Origin: Shimia sp. CNT1-13L.2
Lineage (GTDB): Bacteria; Pseudomonadota; Alphaproteobacteria; Rhodobacterales; Rhodobacteraceae
Length of the DNA: 64,000 bases
Assembly: GCF_024331145.1 (NCBI RefSeq)
Contig: NZ_JANDJO010000007.1
Span: 108,454-172,453 of the forward strand
Direction: 5' to 3'
Below the pieces are notes generated by a model that worked only from the letters and a program-made list of their open reading frames with translations, was not told the origin of the DNA and did not search any database. Shown in pieces: positions 8,933 to 19,038 of this stretch. The stretch's first letter is position 1. Every line of letters starts with the position of its first letter. The translations under genes and the position numbers were made by a program.

Positions 8933-11752
8933 ATGGACATCAAGATTTTTGGTCCCGACATTAACTTTCTGTTTACAGCGTTTCTCCACGTGCCAGGATC
9001 CGTAGGACTACAGGTCATGTCCGCATCCCAGACCCAGATCGTTTTTCAGAATTCTGGAAATGGAGCAGTTACCACACTCAGTGGAGAGGGCTTTCAAAGC
9101 AACGGCCAAACTTTCACGGCGGGCACCATAACCTCGATTGTCTTCGAGCAAGGCTCCCAAACAGTCGGCTCCTACGAGAATATGAGCTGGAGCGCTCCGG
9201 CCTTCGTGAGCGCACTCGCAAGCATGTCAACGGACGGCGGCGCCTCTCTTCTTGCTCTATGGAACAGTCAACCGCTGAACATCGACGCTTCAAAATCGGT
9301 CGCCTCAGTTACCGTTGGGTACGGTGGTGTTAACACCGTCCCTATGGTGATCACTGGCTCAGGGCTAGACGACATAATTTGGGGTGGGAAGAATTCTGAT
9401 CTCGTTAAGTTCTCATCCTCGACCTCAGATATTTTGGTCTACAGAGCCATTGATGGTTTGATTGTTGTCTCACCTGAAGGAAATGACTTTGTTGGGGATA
9501 ATATCGAATCTTTCGAATTCACTGACACAATTCTGACTTGGGAACAGCTTTCCGCATTGGCGTTGAAAAACTCGGAAGATATTTTTTCAACCGAAGGCAA
9601 GCTACGCTTTTTCGCACAACTCACGCAAGCGGCATATCATCAAGCACCGAACGAGCCAGCGCATCGGGCAGGAGAGGCGACAAACGCGCGCAACAAAAAA
9701 GACGCGTCGATGCTGACACCGGCGGAAGTCTCCTATGACAGCCTCGCCGACAATCTGACCTTCCTGACCAAGACGGACCTCCCGGACCTCGCCCCATGGA
9801 GCGCAGGTGGTTGGAACAACGGGCTGAGGTCGGGTGCGTCCAAGGGGCTCTTCACAAATGAGAACGCCGCCGCGCTGATCGCTCGCAGTGAGGATGCCTT
9901 ATTCATTTCTTTCCGGGGAACGAACGACAGGTTCGACTCGTCATTCGACCACGCACACTGGCTTGATCGCGAAGCCCATTTCGACTTGTTAAAACCGCTT
10001 CTGGACGCGGCCGTTTCCTACATAGAGAACCAGGGGTCGGGTGCTGGGGAGGTTAAAAAACTTTACCTCACCGGCCATAGCCTCGGCGGGGCTATGGTCA
10101 TGCCAGCCTACGAGTACATTTTTCGGCATTTCTACGACACGGCCTACACCGCCTCAGATGGCAGCGAATTCTTGATCGAAGGCGTTACTTTTGCTTCACC
10201 GGGCTATACCAGTCTTGGTGGCCTGGATCTTCCGACACATGTCAATATCACCAACTTCTGGAACAGTACCGATGCTATTCGTCTTGCGTTGGGTGTAAGC
10301 GATATCGAAGGCGCTGAATTCTCGTTCAACAACGCCGCCACCGAACTTGTCGACGGCTTCTTCAACGGTACCGATGCACATTCAATGAATCTCTACCGCG
10401 CGATTGCGGAATTCTTTCAAACCGAGAATGCCCAAACGCAAAGCGTCGATCTGGATCTGTCCGGTCTCCTTGGTGGTCCAGCGGGAACACCCATTGATCG
10501 GATCGCCTTTTCAATCGAACACAAAGGTGATTTCCGGTTCGCAATCGGCGAAAGGTATGACGTCGTGCTGGCCGGCGCTTGGGAAGCAACTTTGGGCCTA
10601 ATGAAGGACTCCGTTGAATTCGCTGCGGGAAAGGCAAATCCAATCATTGCTGCGCTATCCACAGCACGGAACATGCATGATCTTCTAGTCGACCCATTTC
10701 TGGAAAACGGCTTCGATTTGGACCGGGGTGTGCGCGACCTTTTCTCCATGGAAACTGCACTTGACGCTTGGCGAGTTCTGAAGGGCGTCAATACCATGAC
10801 GTTTCTCCTCGGTGAACTCGCGGAAACTGTTTGGACGCTTAGCGAAAAAGACCTGGTATTGGGCGGAAATGGTAATGACCGACTGATGGGCTTGGGGGGC
10901 AAGGACGTGATCCTTGGCGGCGCAGGCGAAGACGCCCTCTTCGGGGGCTGGGGCAAAGATCATTTGGTTGGTGGCTCTGACAACGACTACCTGGACGGCG
11001 GGCGTGGTATCGATACCTTGGTAGGAGGAGATGGCGACGACATCTATTTTGTTTTCGTAAATGGGACAAACGCGGTCGACGATGTTCTCGACATCATCAT
11101 TGAACACGCCGGAGAAGGCACTGATCTGGTGATGACCAGCGATCATTTCACCCTGCCCAACCATGTGGAGCGGCTAACCATCTCCGCCGACGATGGCTCA
11201 CATCATGTAAACGGCACCGGCAACAGCCTAAGCAACGTTATGATGGGTGATCATTCGTGGAATACCCTTGAGGGGAGGGGCGGTAAGGACTTCCTCTTTG
11301 GAGGTGGAAACAACGATGTATTGAAGGGCGGCCGAGGCGCAGATATTCTCTTTGGAGACTGGGGCGTCGATCGCTTGCATGGTGGCAAAGGCGACGACAC
11401 GCTTGATGGTGGCAAGGGTAAGGATTTTCTTGAAGGTGGGGATGGGGATGACCTTTTTGTCTTCCGCTCTGTGAAACAAATATTCAATGACCGTATTTCC
11501 GACTACAAAAACGGAGATGACGTCATTGATCTAACCCGCGTCGACTTTGCCAATGGGGGCGAATTCATTGGCGCAAACAGCTTCAGTGGTTCAGGCACCG
11601 GTCAGGTTTCGGTTGTCCAGAAAGATCGTATCTGGCCTCTCAAAGACACAACGGAAATTCGCATCGATGTCGATGGAGATGGCAAGCAGGACGCCAAGAT
11701 CATCTTAGAAGGCCTTTTCTCAATATCGGAAGGGGTTGACCTTATCCTTTAG
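8933..11752 (+). CDS. Secreted RTX lipase (class-3-type lipase with calcium-binding repeats)
   Basis: A 939-aa protein (ATG 8933; a GTG nine bases earlier is also possible). There is no N-terminal signal peptide, as expected for type I secretion. Residues ~1-215 form an N-terminal region containing one hemolysin-type motif (SGLDDIIWGGKNSD). Residues ~225-490 look like a class-3 lipase fold, with FISFRGTND, the nucleophile elbow TGHSLGGA (Ser near 382) and a late DAHSMNLY that probably supplies the His. Two blocks of GGxGxDxLxGG calcium-binding repeats lie near 642-703 and 780-842, followed by the usual aromatic/aliphatic C-terminal secretion region. No ABC/HlyD/TolC secretion genes are nearby, so export would rely on a distant type I system. 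Confidence 0.85.
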   Translation: MDIKIFGPDINFLFTAFLHVPGSVGLQVMSASQTQIVFQNSGNGAVTTLSGEGFQSNGQTFTAGTITSIVFEQGSQTVGSYENMSWSAPAFVSALASMSTDGGASLLALWNSQPLNIDASKSVASVTVGYGGVNTVPMVITGSGLDDIIWGGKNSDLVKFSSSTSDILVYRAIDGLIVVSPEGNDFVGDNIESFEFTDTILTWEQLSALALKNSEDIFSTEGKLRFFAQLTQAAYHQAPNEPAHRAGEATNARNKKDASMLTPAEVSYDSLADNLTFLTKTDLPDLAPWSAGGWNNGLRSGASKGLFTNENAAALIARSEDALFISFRGTNDRFDSSFDHAHWLDREAHFDLLKPLLDAAVSYIENQGSGAGEVKKLYLTGHSLGGAMVMPAYEYIFRHFYDTAYTASDGSEFLIEGVTFASPGYTSLGGLDLPTHVNITNFWNSTDAIRLALGVSDIEGAEFSFNNAATELVDGFFNGTDAHSMNLYRAIAEFFQTENAQTQSVDLDLSGLLGGPAGTPIDRIAFSIEHKGDFRFAIGERYDVVLAGAWEATLGLMKDSVEFAAGKANPIIAALSTARNMHDLLVDPFLENGFDLDRGVRDLFSMETALDAWRVLKGVNTMTFLLGELAETVWTLSEKDLVLGGNGNDRLMGLGGKDVILGGAGEDALFGGWGKDHLVGGSDNDYLDGGRGIDTLVGGDGDDIYFVFVNGTNAVDDVLDIIIEHAGEGTDLVMTSDHFTLPNHVERLTISADDGSHHVNGTGNSLSNVMMGDHSWNTLEGRGGKDFLFGGGNNDVLKGGRGADILFGDWGVDRLHGGKGDDTLDGGKGKDFLEGGDGDDLFVFRSVKQIFNDRISDYKNGDDVIDLTRVDFANGGEFIGANSFSGSGTGQVSVVQKDRIWPLKDTTEIRIDVDGDGKQDAKIILEGLFSISEGVDLIL

Positions 11753-11929
11753 CCGCTACTGAAACGATCAAACATAGGCGCCGAGCCACGCTCCGCAGGA
11801 CATAGCCCCGCTAAATTCGTCTTACATTGTCCTCTAAAGGCCATGTTCGAGGCGAGTTTCCCTATAGGCAATTGAAAAGGTGCTTTGCCATCGCATCTGG
11901 GCCCGGCGAAAGTTTGCTCTGGAAATCAC

Positions 11930-12583
11930 TCAAGACCGATCGCCTAATGTTGCTGCATTTCTCGCGAGTGCTTCGATGCCGCCCCAATCCGAATCCGTAA
12001 TCATTTGCTTGGGAGCCACCCAGCTGCCTCCGGCGCACAGCACGTTGCCGAGTGACAGATAGTTTTCGGCGTTTTGCGCGCTGATGCCGCCCGTTGGGCA
12101 AAAGGTGACTTGTGGCAGAGGAGCGCCGATCGCCTTGAGCGCGGCCGCGCCGCCCGAGGCTTCGGCAGGGAAGAACTTGAGCATGTCATACCCCCGCGCC
12201 AGAAGCTGCATGGCCTCGCTGGCCGTGGCCGCGCCCGGCAGCAGTGGCAGGCCTTCAGCCTCGCAGGCCGCAAGAAGTTCGCCGGTGACCCCCGGCGAGA
12301 CTCCAAAGGTGGCCCCGGCCGCCTTGGCGGCGCGAACGTCATCCGGCGTGATCAATGTGCCTGCGCCGACGTGCCCTCCGCTAACCTCGGCCATGGCGCG
12401 GATCGCGTCCAGCGCGGCGGGGGTTCGAAGGGTAACTTCAAGGGCGGGCAACCCACCCGCCACCAGGGCTTCTGCGAGAGGCGCAGCTTTTCTGGCATCG
12501 TCAATGACGAGCACAGGTACGATGGGGGCGAGCCCGCAAATTTCGCGGGTCAGCCGGCTGGCGTCTTTAGGAGAGAGTGTCAT
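11930..12583 (-). CDS. eda: KDPG aldolase (2-dehydro-3-deoxy-phosphogluconate aldolase)
   Basis: A 217-aa cytoplasmic enzyme splitting 2-keto-3-deoxy-6-phosphogluconate to pyruvate and glyceraldehyde-3-phosphate, the last Entner-Doudoroff step. The Schiff-base lysine is Lys136 in GYDMLKFFPAEA, and the conserved Glu49 is in ALEVTLRTP. The start is ATG 12583, three bases after the edd stop. It is the last gene of the eda-edd-zwf-gap group. KHG aldolase activity is also common in this family. Confidence 0.93.
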   Translation of the reverse strand: MTLSPKDASRLTREICGLAPIVPVLVIDDARKAAPLAEALVAGGLPALEVTLRTPAALDAIRAMAEVSGGHVGAGTLITPDDVRAAKAAGATFGVSPGVTGELLAACEAEGLPLLPGAATASEAMQLLARGYDMLKFFPAEASGGAAALKAIGAPLPQVTFCPTGGISAQNAENYLSLGNVLCAGGSWVAPKQMITDSDWGGIEALARNAATLGDRS

Positions 12584-12586
12584 AAG

Positions 12587-14398
12587 TCAGGCTCCGAAAA
12601 TAGAAGCGCCCTCTGTGGCGGCGCCGACAGTGGTGCGGAAGGCAGCGAATAATTCGCGCCCCGTCCCCGTTTGGTTTGCCGTGAGATCATGTGAGGCAGC
12701 AGCACGCTCGAGTGCGTCGGCGCTCAAGACCTCAAGCGTTCCGGACAGGGCATCGACGCGCAGCAGATCCCCGTCCCGGAGACGGGCAATCGGGCCACCA
12801 TCCACGGCCTCGGGGCTGACATGAATTGCGGCGGGTACCTTTCCAGAGGCTCCGGACATACGACCATCGGTCACAAGAGCCACCTTTTGCCCGCGCCCCT
12901 GAAGGATCGACAGGATGGGCGTCAGGCTGTGAAGTTCGGGCATGCCGTTGGCCTTGGGGCCCTGGAAACGGACAACAACAATCACATCCTCTGTAAGCTC
13001 TCCAGCCCTGAAGGCTTCTTTCACCTCGTTCTGGTCAGCAAAGACACGCACCGGAGCCTCGATCACATGATGCTCGGGGGCGACCGCCGAGACCTTCATG
13101 ACCGATGTCCCAAGGTTGCCTGTAAGGCGCCTGAGACCGCCAGTGGGCTGAAAAGCCTCGTGCGGCGGCTTGAGAATGGCTTCGTTCAGGCTCTTCTCGG
13201 CCCCCGCACGCCAGGAAAGCCTGCCATCTACAAGCACCGGCTCTCGTGTATAATTTTCCAGCCCCTGACCTGCGACTGTCTTGGTGTCCGGATGTAAAAG
13301 TCCAACCTCCAGCAACCGGCCGATCATGTACCCAAGTCCCCCCGCAGCGTGGAAATGGTTCACATCCGCGAGCCCGTTGGGGTAAACCCGAGCCATCAGC
13401 GGCGTGACCTCCGAGAGATCCGAGAAATCCTCCCAGTCGAGCTGGATGCCACCAGCCCGGGCCATGGCAACCAGATGGATCAGCAGGTTGGTAGACCCGC
13501 CAGTGGCATTCAGACCGACAATACCGTTCACAAACGTGCGTTCATCGAGGATTTCGGCGACCGGAGTATAATCATCCCCAAGAGCGCTGAGAGACAGCGC
13601 GCGTTTGGCCCCTTCTCGCGTCAGAGCCTCACGCAACGCGGTTCCCGGCGTCACAAAGCTCGAGCCCGGAAGATGCAGTCCCATGAACTCCATCAGCATC
13701 TGGTTTGTGTTGGCCGTGCCATAAAAGGTGCAGGTGCCCGGCCCATGATAGGCCGCCATCTCTGCGGCCAAAAGCTCTTCCCGACCAACTTCGCCAGCGG
13801 CAAATTTCTGACGCACCTTGGCTTTTTCGTCATTGGCCAACCCGCTTGTCATCGGGCCAGCAGGCAGGAACACGGCAGGCAGGTGGCCAAAGGCCTGAGC
13901 ACCGATCACAAGGCCCGGCACGATCTTGTCGCAGACTCCAAGGAAGACAGCCGCATCAAACGTGTTGTGGCTAAGTGCAACAGACGCGGCCATCGCGATC
14001 ACGTCTCGCGAGAACAAGCTGAGCTCCATACCAGCTTCCCCCTGAGTGACGCCATCGCACATGGCCGGAACCCCGCCAGCGACCTGCGCGGTCCCACCCA
14101 AGTCGCGGACGGCCTGCTTGATCATTGCAGGATAGCTCTCGAACGGCTGATGCGCCGACAGCATGTCATTGTAGGCCGTGACGATGCCAAGATTGCCGGC
14201 CACCCCGTCAACCAGTTGGGCTTTGTCCTCGCCACATGCGGCATAGGCATGGGCCTGGCCGCTGCATGACAGATGGGCGCGTGCAGGCCCTTTGGATGCC
14301 GCAGCCCCAACCCGTTCAAGATAGGCAGATCGCGTTGTTTCACTGCGCGCGATAATGCGGTCGGTCACCCGACGGAGAGTATCGTTAAGTTGGCTCAT
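12587..14398 (-). CDS. edd: Phosphogluconate dehydratase
   Basis: A 603-aa IlvD/Edd-family [4Fe-4S] dehydratase converting 6-phosphogluconate to KDPG. Cluster-ligand-type cysteines lie in [24 protein letters not shown] and [15 protein letters not shown] chose ATG 14398 (MSQLND) because it is preceded by GAGGA at good spacing and gives the typical family length; an ATG two codons earlier overlaps the zwf stop. It sits between zwf and eda with almost no gap. Confidence 0.95.
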   Translation of the reverse strand: MSQLNDTLRRVTDRIIARSETTRSAYLERVGAAASKGPARAHLSCSGQAHAYAACGEDKAQLVDGVAGNLGIVTAYNDMLSAHQPFESYPAMIKQAVRDLGGTAQVAGGVPAMCDGVTQGEAGMELSLFSRDVIAMAASVALSHNTFDAAVFLGVCDKIVPGLVIGAQAFGHLPAVFLPAGPMTSGLANDEKAKVRQKFAAGEVGREELLAAEMAAYHGPGTCTFYGTANTNQMLMEFMGLHLPGSSFVTPGTALREALTREGAKRALSLSALGDDYTPVAEILDERTFVNGIVGLNATGGSTNLLIHLVAMARAGGIQLDWEDFSDLSEVTPLMARVYPNGLADVNHFHAAGGLGYMIGRLLEVGLLHPDTKTVAGQGLENYTREPVLVDGRLSWRAGAEKSLNEAILKPPHEAFQPTGGLRRLTGNLGTSVMKVSAVAPEHHVIEAPVRVFADQNEVKEAFRAGELTEDVIVVVRFQGPKANGMPELHSLTPILSILQGRGQKVALVTDGRMSGASGKVPAAIHVSPEAVDGGPIARLRDGDLLRVDALSGTLEVLSADALERAAASHDLTANQTGTGRELFAAFRTTVGAATEGASIFGA

Positions 14399-14400
14399 GG

Positions 14401-15852
14401 TCATTCCTCGATCTCGCGCCACCGCCGTCCTTCGCGGTGTAGCAGCATAAGGGAATCCTCGGGGCCCGAGCCGCCGGGATCATAGGGTGCAGGTTTCAGC
14501 CCAGCGTCCTGCCAGCCTTCAATCAAAGGGTCGGTCCAGGCCCAGGCAGCCTCAACCTCATCCCCCCGCATGAACAGGGTCTGGTCGCCGCGAATGACGT
14601 CCATGATCAAACGCTCATAGGCATCCTGGGGGGCGGCATCCTGTGTGAGGGCATCGGCAAAGGTCATGTCCATCGTCACTTCCGCAAGGCGGAAACCGCC
14701 AGGACCCGGCTCCTTGATCGTGTTGCGCAGGGTGATGCCTTCGTCTGGCTGCAACCGAAGGATCATTGCGTTACCCCGCCGACCTTCCATCTTGGGGAAA
14801 ATCATGTGGGGAGGGTCACGGAACACGATGGCAATTTCGGATGTACGCGCACGCAGCTTCTTGCCCGTGCGCAGATAGAACGGCGTCCCGGCCCAGCGCC
14901 AATTGCCAATGTTGACCTTGATGGCGATGAAGCTTTCCGTCGTGCTGTTCGGGTCGCCAGCGTGGTCGCGATAGCTTCCGTTTCCATCACGTGCACGGTA
15001 TTGCCCCCGGACGATGTCGGATTGGGCAACAGGTTCCAGCGCCTCAATCACCTTGACCTTTTCATCACGAACAGAATCTGACGTGAACTTCGAAGGTGGC
15101 TCCATCGCGATCAGACATAGAAGCTGCATCAGGTGGTTTTGCACCATATCCCGCATCGCTCCTGAACGATCGTAGTACTCGCCCCGCCCTTCGACACCCA
15201 GGCTTTCGGCAACGGTGATCTGAACATGATCCACATGCGTGGCGTTCCAAAGTGGCTCCCACAAAGAGTTGGCAAATCGCAAAGCCATCAGGTTCTGAAC
15301 GGTTTCCTTCCCTAGGTAGTGGTCGATGCGAAAGATCTGCTGCTCGTCAAAGTTCTGCAGCAACTCGGCATTCAGAACGCGCGCCGAAGCAAGATCGTGC
15401 CCAAAGGGTTTCTCGACCACGATCCGGCTTTGGTCCGTTGCGATCCCGTGTTCCTTCAGATTTCTGGCGATCGGGCCAAACAACGACGGCGACACGGACA
15501 AGTAAAAGGCGCGCACGGTTCCGGCACGAAGAGCCTTGGCCAAAGTTTGCCAGCCCTCTTCCCCGGAGGCATCCACTTGGACATAGTTAATCGTTTCCAG
15601 GAACCGTTCCAGGGCCTCACCCTGTTCCCTGGCTGTTGGTGAAAACTCAAGGAGGCTCTCTCGTGTGAGCGCGACAAATGCGTCGCGCGCCATTGCACTG
15701 CGCGCCGAGCCAATAATGCGCGCCTCCTGCGGCATCTGCCCCACGACAAAGCGATGGAAAAGCCCCGGCAGAATTTTGCGGCGGGCAAGATCACCGGTTG
15801 CTCCAAACAGGACAAGATCGAAGGCATCGACGGGGATAACGCGGGAGACCAT
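14401..15852 (-). CDS. zwf: Glucose-6-phosphate 1-dehydrogenase
   Basis: A 483-aa enzyme oxidising glucose-6-phosphate to 6-phosphogluconolactone with NAD(P)+. The dinucleotide-binding motif [11 protein letters not shown] lies near residues 16-26, and the active-site motif RIDHYLGK at 175-182 carries the catalytic His. Full family length. It is five bases downstream of gap and directly followed by edd. No 6-phosphogluconolactonase gene (pgl) is interposed, unlike many zwf-pgl operons. Confidence 0.95.
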   Translation of the reverse strand: MVSRVIPVDAFDLVLFGATGDLARRKILPGLFHRFVVGQMPQEARIIGSARSAMARDAFVALTRESLLEFSPTAREQGEALERFLETINYVQVDASGEEGWQTLAKALRAGTVRAFYLSVSPSLFGPIARNLKEHGIATDQSRIVVEKPFGHDLASARVLNAELLQNFDEQQIFRIDHYLGKETVQNLMALRFANSLWEPLWNATHVDHVQITVAESLGVEGRGEYYDRSGAMRDMVQNHLMQLLCLIAMEPPSKFTSDSVRDEKVKVIEALEPVAQSDIVRGQYRARDGNGSYRDHAGDPNSTTESFIAIKVNIGNWRWAGTPFYLRTGKKLRARTSEIAIVFRDPPHMIFPKMEGRRGNAMILRLQPDEGITLRNTIKEPGPGGFRLAEVTMDMTFADALTQDAAPQDAYERLIMDVIRGDQTLFMRGDEVEAAWAWTDPLIEGWQDAGLKPAPYDPGGSGPEDSLMLLHREGRRWREIEE

Positions 15853-15857
15853 CGTTT

Positions 15858-16889
15858 CTAACCCGCCATCTTGAAGTTTTCATCCGACCGCAAAAGCGCG
15901 CCAATGCGGCGCCCTGTATCGATCATCCGGTTCGAGAAACCCCATTCATTGTCATACCAGCTCACGACGCGAACCATGCCATCCAGCGTGACCGAGGTTT
16001 GCGCCGCTGCAAAACACGAAGAATGCGGATCGTGGTTGAAATCAACCGAGACCAATGGGTCGTCTTCGTATGCCAGAATGCCTTGCAACGCACCCTGCGA
16101 GGCCTTGGCAACGGCCTCATTGACCTGATCGCGGGTAACTTTGGTTTCCGGCAGAAAGGACAGGTCCACCATGGACACATTTGGCGTAGGGACGCGCACT
16201 GCAGACCCTTCGAGCTTGCCCGCGAGTTGGGGCAGGACCAGCGAGATCGCCCGCGCTGCCCCTGTCGAGGTCGGCACCATCGAGATTGACGCAGCGCGCG
16301 CTCGGTACAGATCCTTGTGGCTCGTGTCGTGGCTCGGCTGATCGCCGGTAAAGGCATGGATCGTGGTCATATACCCGGTCTTGATACCGAAAGCCCGGTC
16401 CAGAACCATAGCCAACGGGGCAAGGCAATTTGTCGTGCAGGATGCGTTTGAGACAATGACGTCATCAGATGTCAGGTCTGCATGATTGACGCCGTAAACC
16501 ACCGTGCGATCAGCATCTTGGCCGGGCGCCGAAATTAGAACCCGCTTGGACCCGTTCTGCAAGTGGCGCGCGGCCTGATCGCGGTCTGTAAACAACCCCG
16601 TGCATTCATAGGCCACGTCCACGTCGGTCCAGGGCAAGTCTTCAGGATTGCGGACCGACGTCAGGCGGATGCTTTGGTTGCCGACGATCATCTGATCCCC
16701 ATCAACCAAAACACGGGTCCCCAGCCGCCCATGCACGCTGTCGAATTTAAGGAGGTGCGCAATGGTTTCGGCAGGAGCCAAGTCGTTGATCGCGACAACC
16801 TTGATATCCCCGGCATCCTGTTCGATCAGAGCGCGCAGCACGCCGCGGCCTATTCGACCGAACCCATTGATGGCAATTCGTACTGTCAT
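15858..16889 (-). CDS. gap: Glyceraldehyde-3-phosphate dehydrogenase, type I
   Basis: A 343-aa tetramer-type GAPDH. The NAD-binding start is INGFGRIGRGVLRA, the catalytic Cys151 lies in SNASCTTNCLAP, and the conserved helix motif is WYDNEWGFSNRM. It is the first gene of the gap-zwf-edd-eda transcription unit, so it processes the glyceraldehyde-3-phosphate that the ED pathway releases. A palindromic operator lies 45-60 bases upstream. An erythrose-4-phosphate dehydrogenase (Epd-like) role is possible but less likely in this context. Confidence 0.92.
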   Translation of the reverse strand: MTVRIAINGFGRIGRGVLRALIEQDAGDIKVVAINDLAPAETIAHLLKFDSVHGRLGTRVLVDGDQMIVGNQSIRLTSVRNPEDLPWTDVDVAYECTGLFTDRDQAARHLQNGSKRVLISAPGQDADRTVVYGVNHADLTSDDVIVSNASCTTNCLAPLAMVLDRAFGIKTGYMTTIHAFTGDQPSHDTSHKDLYRARAASISMVPTSTGAARAISLVLPQLAGKLEGSAVRVPTPNVSMVDLSFLPETKVTRDQVNEAVAKASQGALQGILAYEDDPLVSVDFNHDPHSSCFAAAQTSVTLDGMVRVVSWYDNEWGFSNRMIDTGRRIGALLRSDENFKMAG

Positions 16890-16933
16890 GTCATTGGTCT
16901 CCTTTCGGTGTCTCTACACAAAGTGGACGAAAA

Positions 16934-16949
16934 ATGATAGCGCTAACAT
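16934..16949. promoter_or_regulatory. LacI-family-type operator upstream of gap-zwf-edd-eda
   Basis: ATGATAGCGCTAACAT is a 16-bp palindrome with one mismatched pair, centred on TAGCGCTA. The even-centred CG-core palindrome with A/T-rich arms is typical of LacI/GalR-family sites. It ends about 45 bases before the gap start, where a repressor could block transcription. No LacI-family gene is present in the window, so the regulator would be encoded elsewhere. Confidence 0.55.
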
Positions 16950-16988
16950 TTCTGGGCTGGCGAGCGCTGAAATCGGGAGTTTCATGTG

Positions 16989-18026
16989 TCACCCAGGTGT
17001 TGTTTGCAGGGTGACCCTGTGGCCAGTACGGGCGGACTGTGCCGCGGCATCCAGAACGCGCATCACCTTCAAGGCCTGAAGGCCGGTCACATCCGGTCGG
17101 GTAGCCTTGTCTATCGCGTCGGCGATCCCTGCATAGAAGGCTTCGTACTGCCCCAAGGAAAGCGGGATATCGCGCCGCGAACCATTCGCCTCAAGAAGAT
17201 ATGAGTATCCCCCCGGTGTCTCTCCCCACCCGGGACTGCCCGGGCGGCTTCCGTTCTTCAAGGCCTCTTCTTGCCCATCAAATCCGAACTGGAAGAAACT
17301 CGCATCCTGACCATAAAGTGCAATACGAGGCGCGTGATCCGGCATGAGAGAACTGGCATGGGCCACGATCCGAGACGTGCCGAACTCGAGAACTATGTGG
17401 AAGAAATCCTCCACAATCGCCCCCGGTCGTTGTCGCGCGACGTTCGCGGTCAAAGCATCGGGCATGCCGAACATATGGAAAATCTGGTCGAGGAGATGCG
17501 GCCCAAGATCATAAAGGATGCCCGCACCCGGCGTGTCCCACTCGCGCCAACGATCCTTGATTTCAGGGCTATAGCGGTCAAAATGGAACTCGCCGTAACT
17601 CACCGGCCCGAGAACACCTTTTTCCATTGTTTTTCGGGCGGTTAAGAAACCTCCATCCCAACGGCGGTTTTGAAAGACGCTCAGCAGTTTTTCATGTTGA
17701 TTTGCAAGCTGCACGACCTCTGCCGCTTCATTTGCATCCAATGCAAAGGGCTTGTCGACGACCACGTGTTTGCCATTCAGCAGGGCCTGTTTCGCGAGCG
17801 CGGCGTGGCTGTCATTCGGGGTGGCAACCACAATCAGATCAATATCCGGGTTCTCCAGAACCTCGTCAATCGGGGCTCCCCCCACGCCCTTTGGCAGCTT
17901 TTTGTCAGCGAACTGACGGCTTCCGATCTGGCAAAGTGTCATCCTTGGTTCAGACATGATCAGGGGGGCGTGGAAGATCCGCCCCGCATTGCCATACCCC
18001 AAAAGACCAACTCTTATTTCAGACAT
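16989..18026 (-). CDS. Gfo/Idh/MocA family oxidoreductase
   Basis: A 345-aa NAD(P)-dependent sugar-type oxidoreductase. The Rossmann motif LGYGNAGRIFHAP is at residues 8-20, followed by VATPNDSHAALA and the conserved VDKPFAL (EKP-like) motif near residue 95. The start ATG 18026 lies 12 bases after the glk stop and directly precedes MSEIRVGLLGYG. Its position between glk and gap in a glucose locus suggests a polyol, inositol or glucose derivative as substrate, but the family is too diverse to name one. Confidence 0.85.
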   Translation of the reverse strand: MSEIRVGLLGYGNAGRIFHAPLIMSEPRMTLCQIGSRQFADKKLPKGVGGAPIDEVLENPDIDLIVVATPNDSHAALAKQALLNGKHVVVDKPFALDANEAAEVVQLANQHEKLLSVFQNRRWDGGFLTARKTMEKGVLGPVSYGEFHFDRYSPEIKDRWREWDTPGAGILYDLGPHLLDQIFHMFGMPDALTANVARQRPGAIVEDFFHIVLEFGTSRIVAHASSLMPDHAPRIALYGQDASFFQFGFDGQEEALKNGSRPGSPGWGETPGGYSYLLEANGSRRDIPLSLGQYEAFYAGIADAIDKATRPDVTGLQALKVMRVLDAAAQSARTGHRVTLQTTPG

Positions 18027-18037
18027 GTTTGACACTC

Positions 18038-19000
18038 TCAACGCGTTGAAATGTAGTTTCTGGCCCCAAGAAGGCCGAAGTCTTTGTTCAGGTAGAGACT
18101 GACCGGCATGGCCGCGCGCCATGGGCTATGGCGACCACCTGCGTTAAACGCATCCAGAAACTCCTGATCGAAGATCCAGGGGTTCGAGAGGGCAACACCG
18201 CCAGTAAGGAACACGCCCCCTCTGGCATTGAAAACCAGAGACAGATCACCTGCCAACTGGCCAAGAAAGCGTTTGAACAGGCGCGTCGCAATAAGCGCGT
18301 TTTCATCTTCGAACCCTTTGGCGGATGCGAATACGGCTTCGGCAGCCTTGGGCGCGCAATCCTCCCCCCTCGCGCGGGCAATGGCCTGATACAGAACAGG
18401 AATGCCTGTTCCCGACAGGATCGCTTCAGCCTCCATGGCAAGGCCATCGCCAATCTGTACTTCGGGCCAGAGCGCGATCAGTTCTTCAAAATAGGCAATC
18501 TCCTCGACAGATTGCGGCGCTATGCTGACATGGCCGCCTTCCCCCGGAATAACGTGTGGCTGACCATGCGCCCAAACCATGGCCCCAACCCCCAACCCTG
18601 TACCCGGGCCGATGATCAACCTTGACGCCTGAGGCTCCGAGGCCCCCCCCTGCAAACGGTTAACGTCTGTCTCGCTGACAGTTGCAAGAGACCAGGCCGC
18701 GGCTTCGAAATCGTTCAGGATCTTGACGTTTTGCGTGCTGCATATGCCGGCAAGTTCCGCCTCCGAAAAACTTTGTCCCGAGTTCGTCAGGCGCACATTG
18801 CCATTCGAAACGACACCGGCCGCAGCGACCACTGCGCCTTCCGGCCGGGTGGCGTGCCCCTCGATAAACGCGTCACATACCTCGAGGAAGTCCAAGTCGC
18901 CTTTCGAGTGGAACGACTGTTGATCAACAATCGTTCCCGCGGTCGAAATTGCCGCAAGGCGCATGTTGGTTCCGCCGACATCAGCTACGAGATTCCACAT
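18038..19000 (-). CDS. glk: Glucokinase
   Basis: A 320-aa cytoplasmic kinase of the bacterial glucokinase family. Phosphate-binding motif ADVGGTNMRLA is near the N-terminus, LIIGPGTGLGVGAM in the middle, then GEGGHVSIAP, where the family's glucose-contacting residues lie. It phosphorylates glucose arriving through the linked GtsABCD-like importer, feeding zwf. It lies 38 bases downstream of the importer ATPase gene and is probably co-transcribed. The stop codon forms part of a 12-bp palindrome TCAACGCGTTGA (18038-18049), which may be coincidental. Confidence 0.92.
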   Translation of the reverse strand: MWNLVADVGGTNMRLAAISTAGTIVDQQSFHSKGDLDFLEVCDAFIEGHATRPEGAVVAAAGVVSNGNVRLTNSGQSFSEAELAGICSTQNVKILNDFEAAAWSLATVSETDVNRLQGGASEPQASRLIIGPGTGLGVGAMVWAHGQPHVIPGEGGHVSIAPQSVEEIAYFEELIALWPEVQIGDGLAMEAEAILSGTGIPVLYQAIARARGEDCAPKAAEAVFASAKGFEDENALIATRLFKRFLGQLAGDLSLVFNARGGVFLTGGVALSNPWIFDQEFLDAFNAGGRHSPWRAAMPVSLYLNKDFGLLGARNYISTR

Positions 19001-19038
19001 GGGTGTCCCCTGGTTCCTTGCGTGCTTTGCACGAGCAC

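Noticed and set aside
18038..18049. TCAACGCGTTGA palindrome at the glk stop codon
   Set aside because: It lies at the coding end of glk inside an operon with a closely following gene; an operator role is unlikely, and chance in GC-rich sequence is a simpler explanation.
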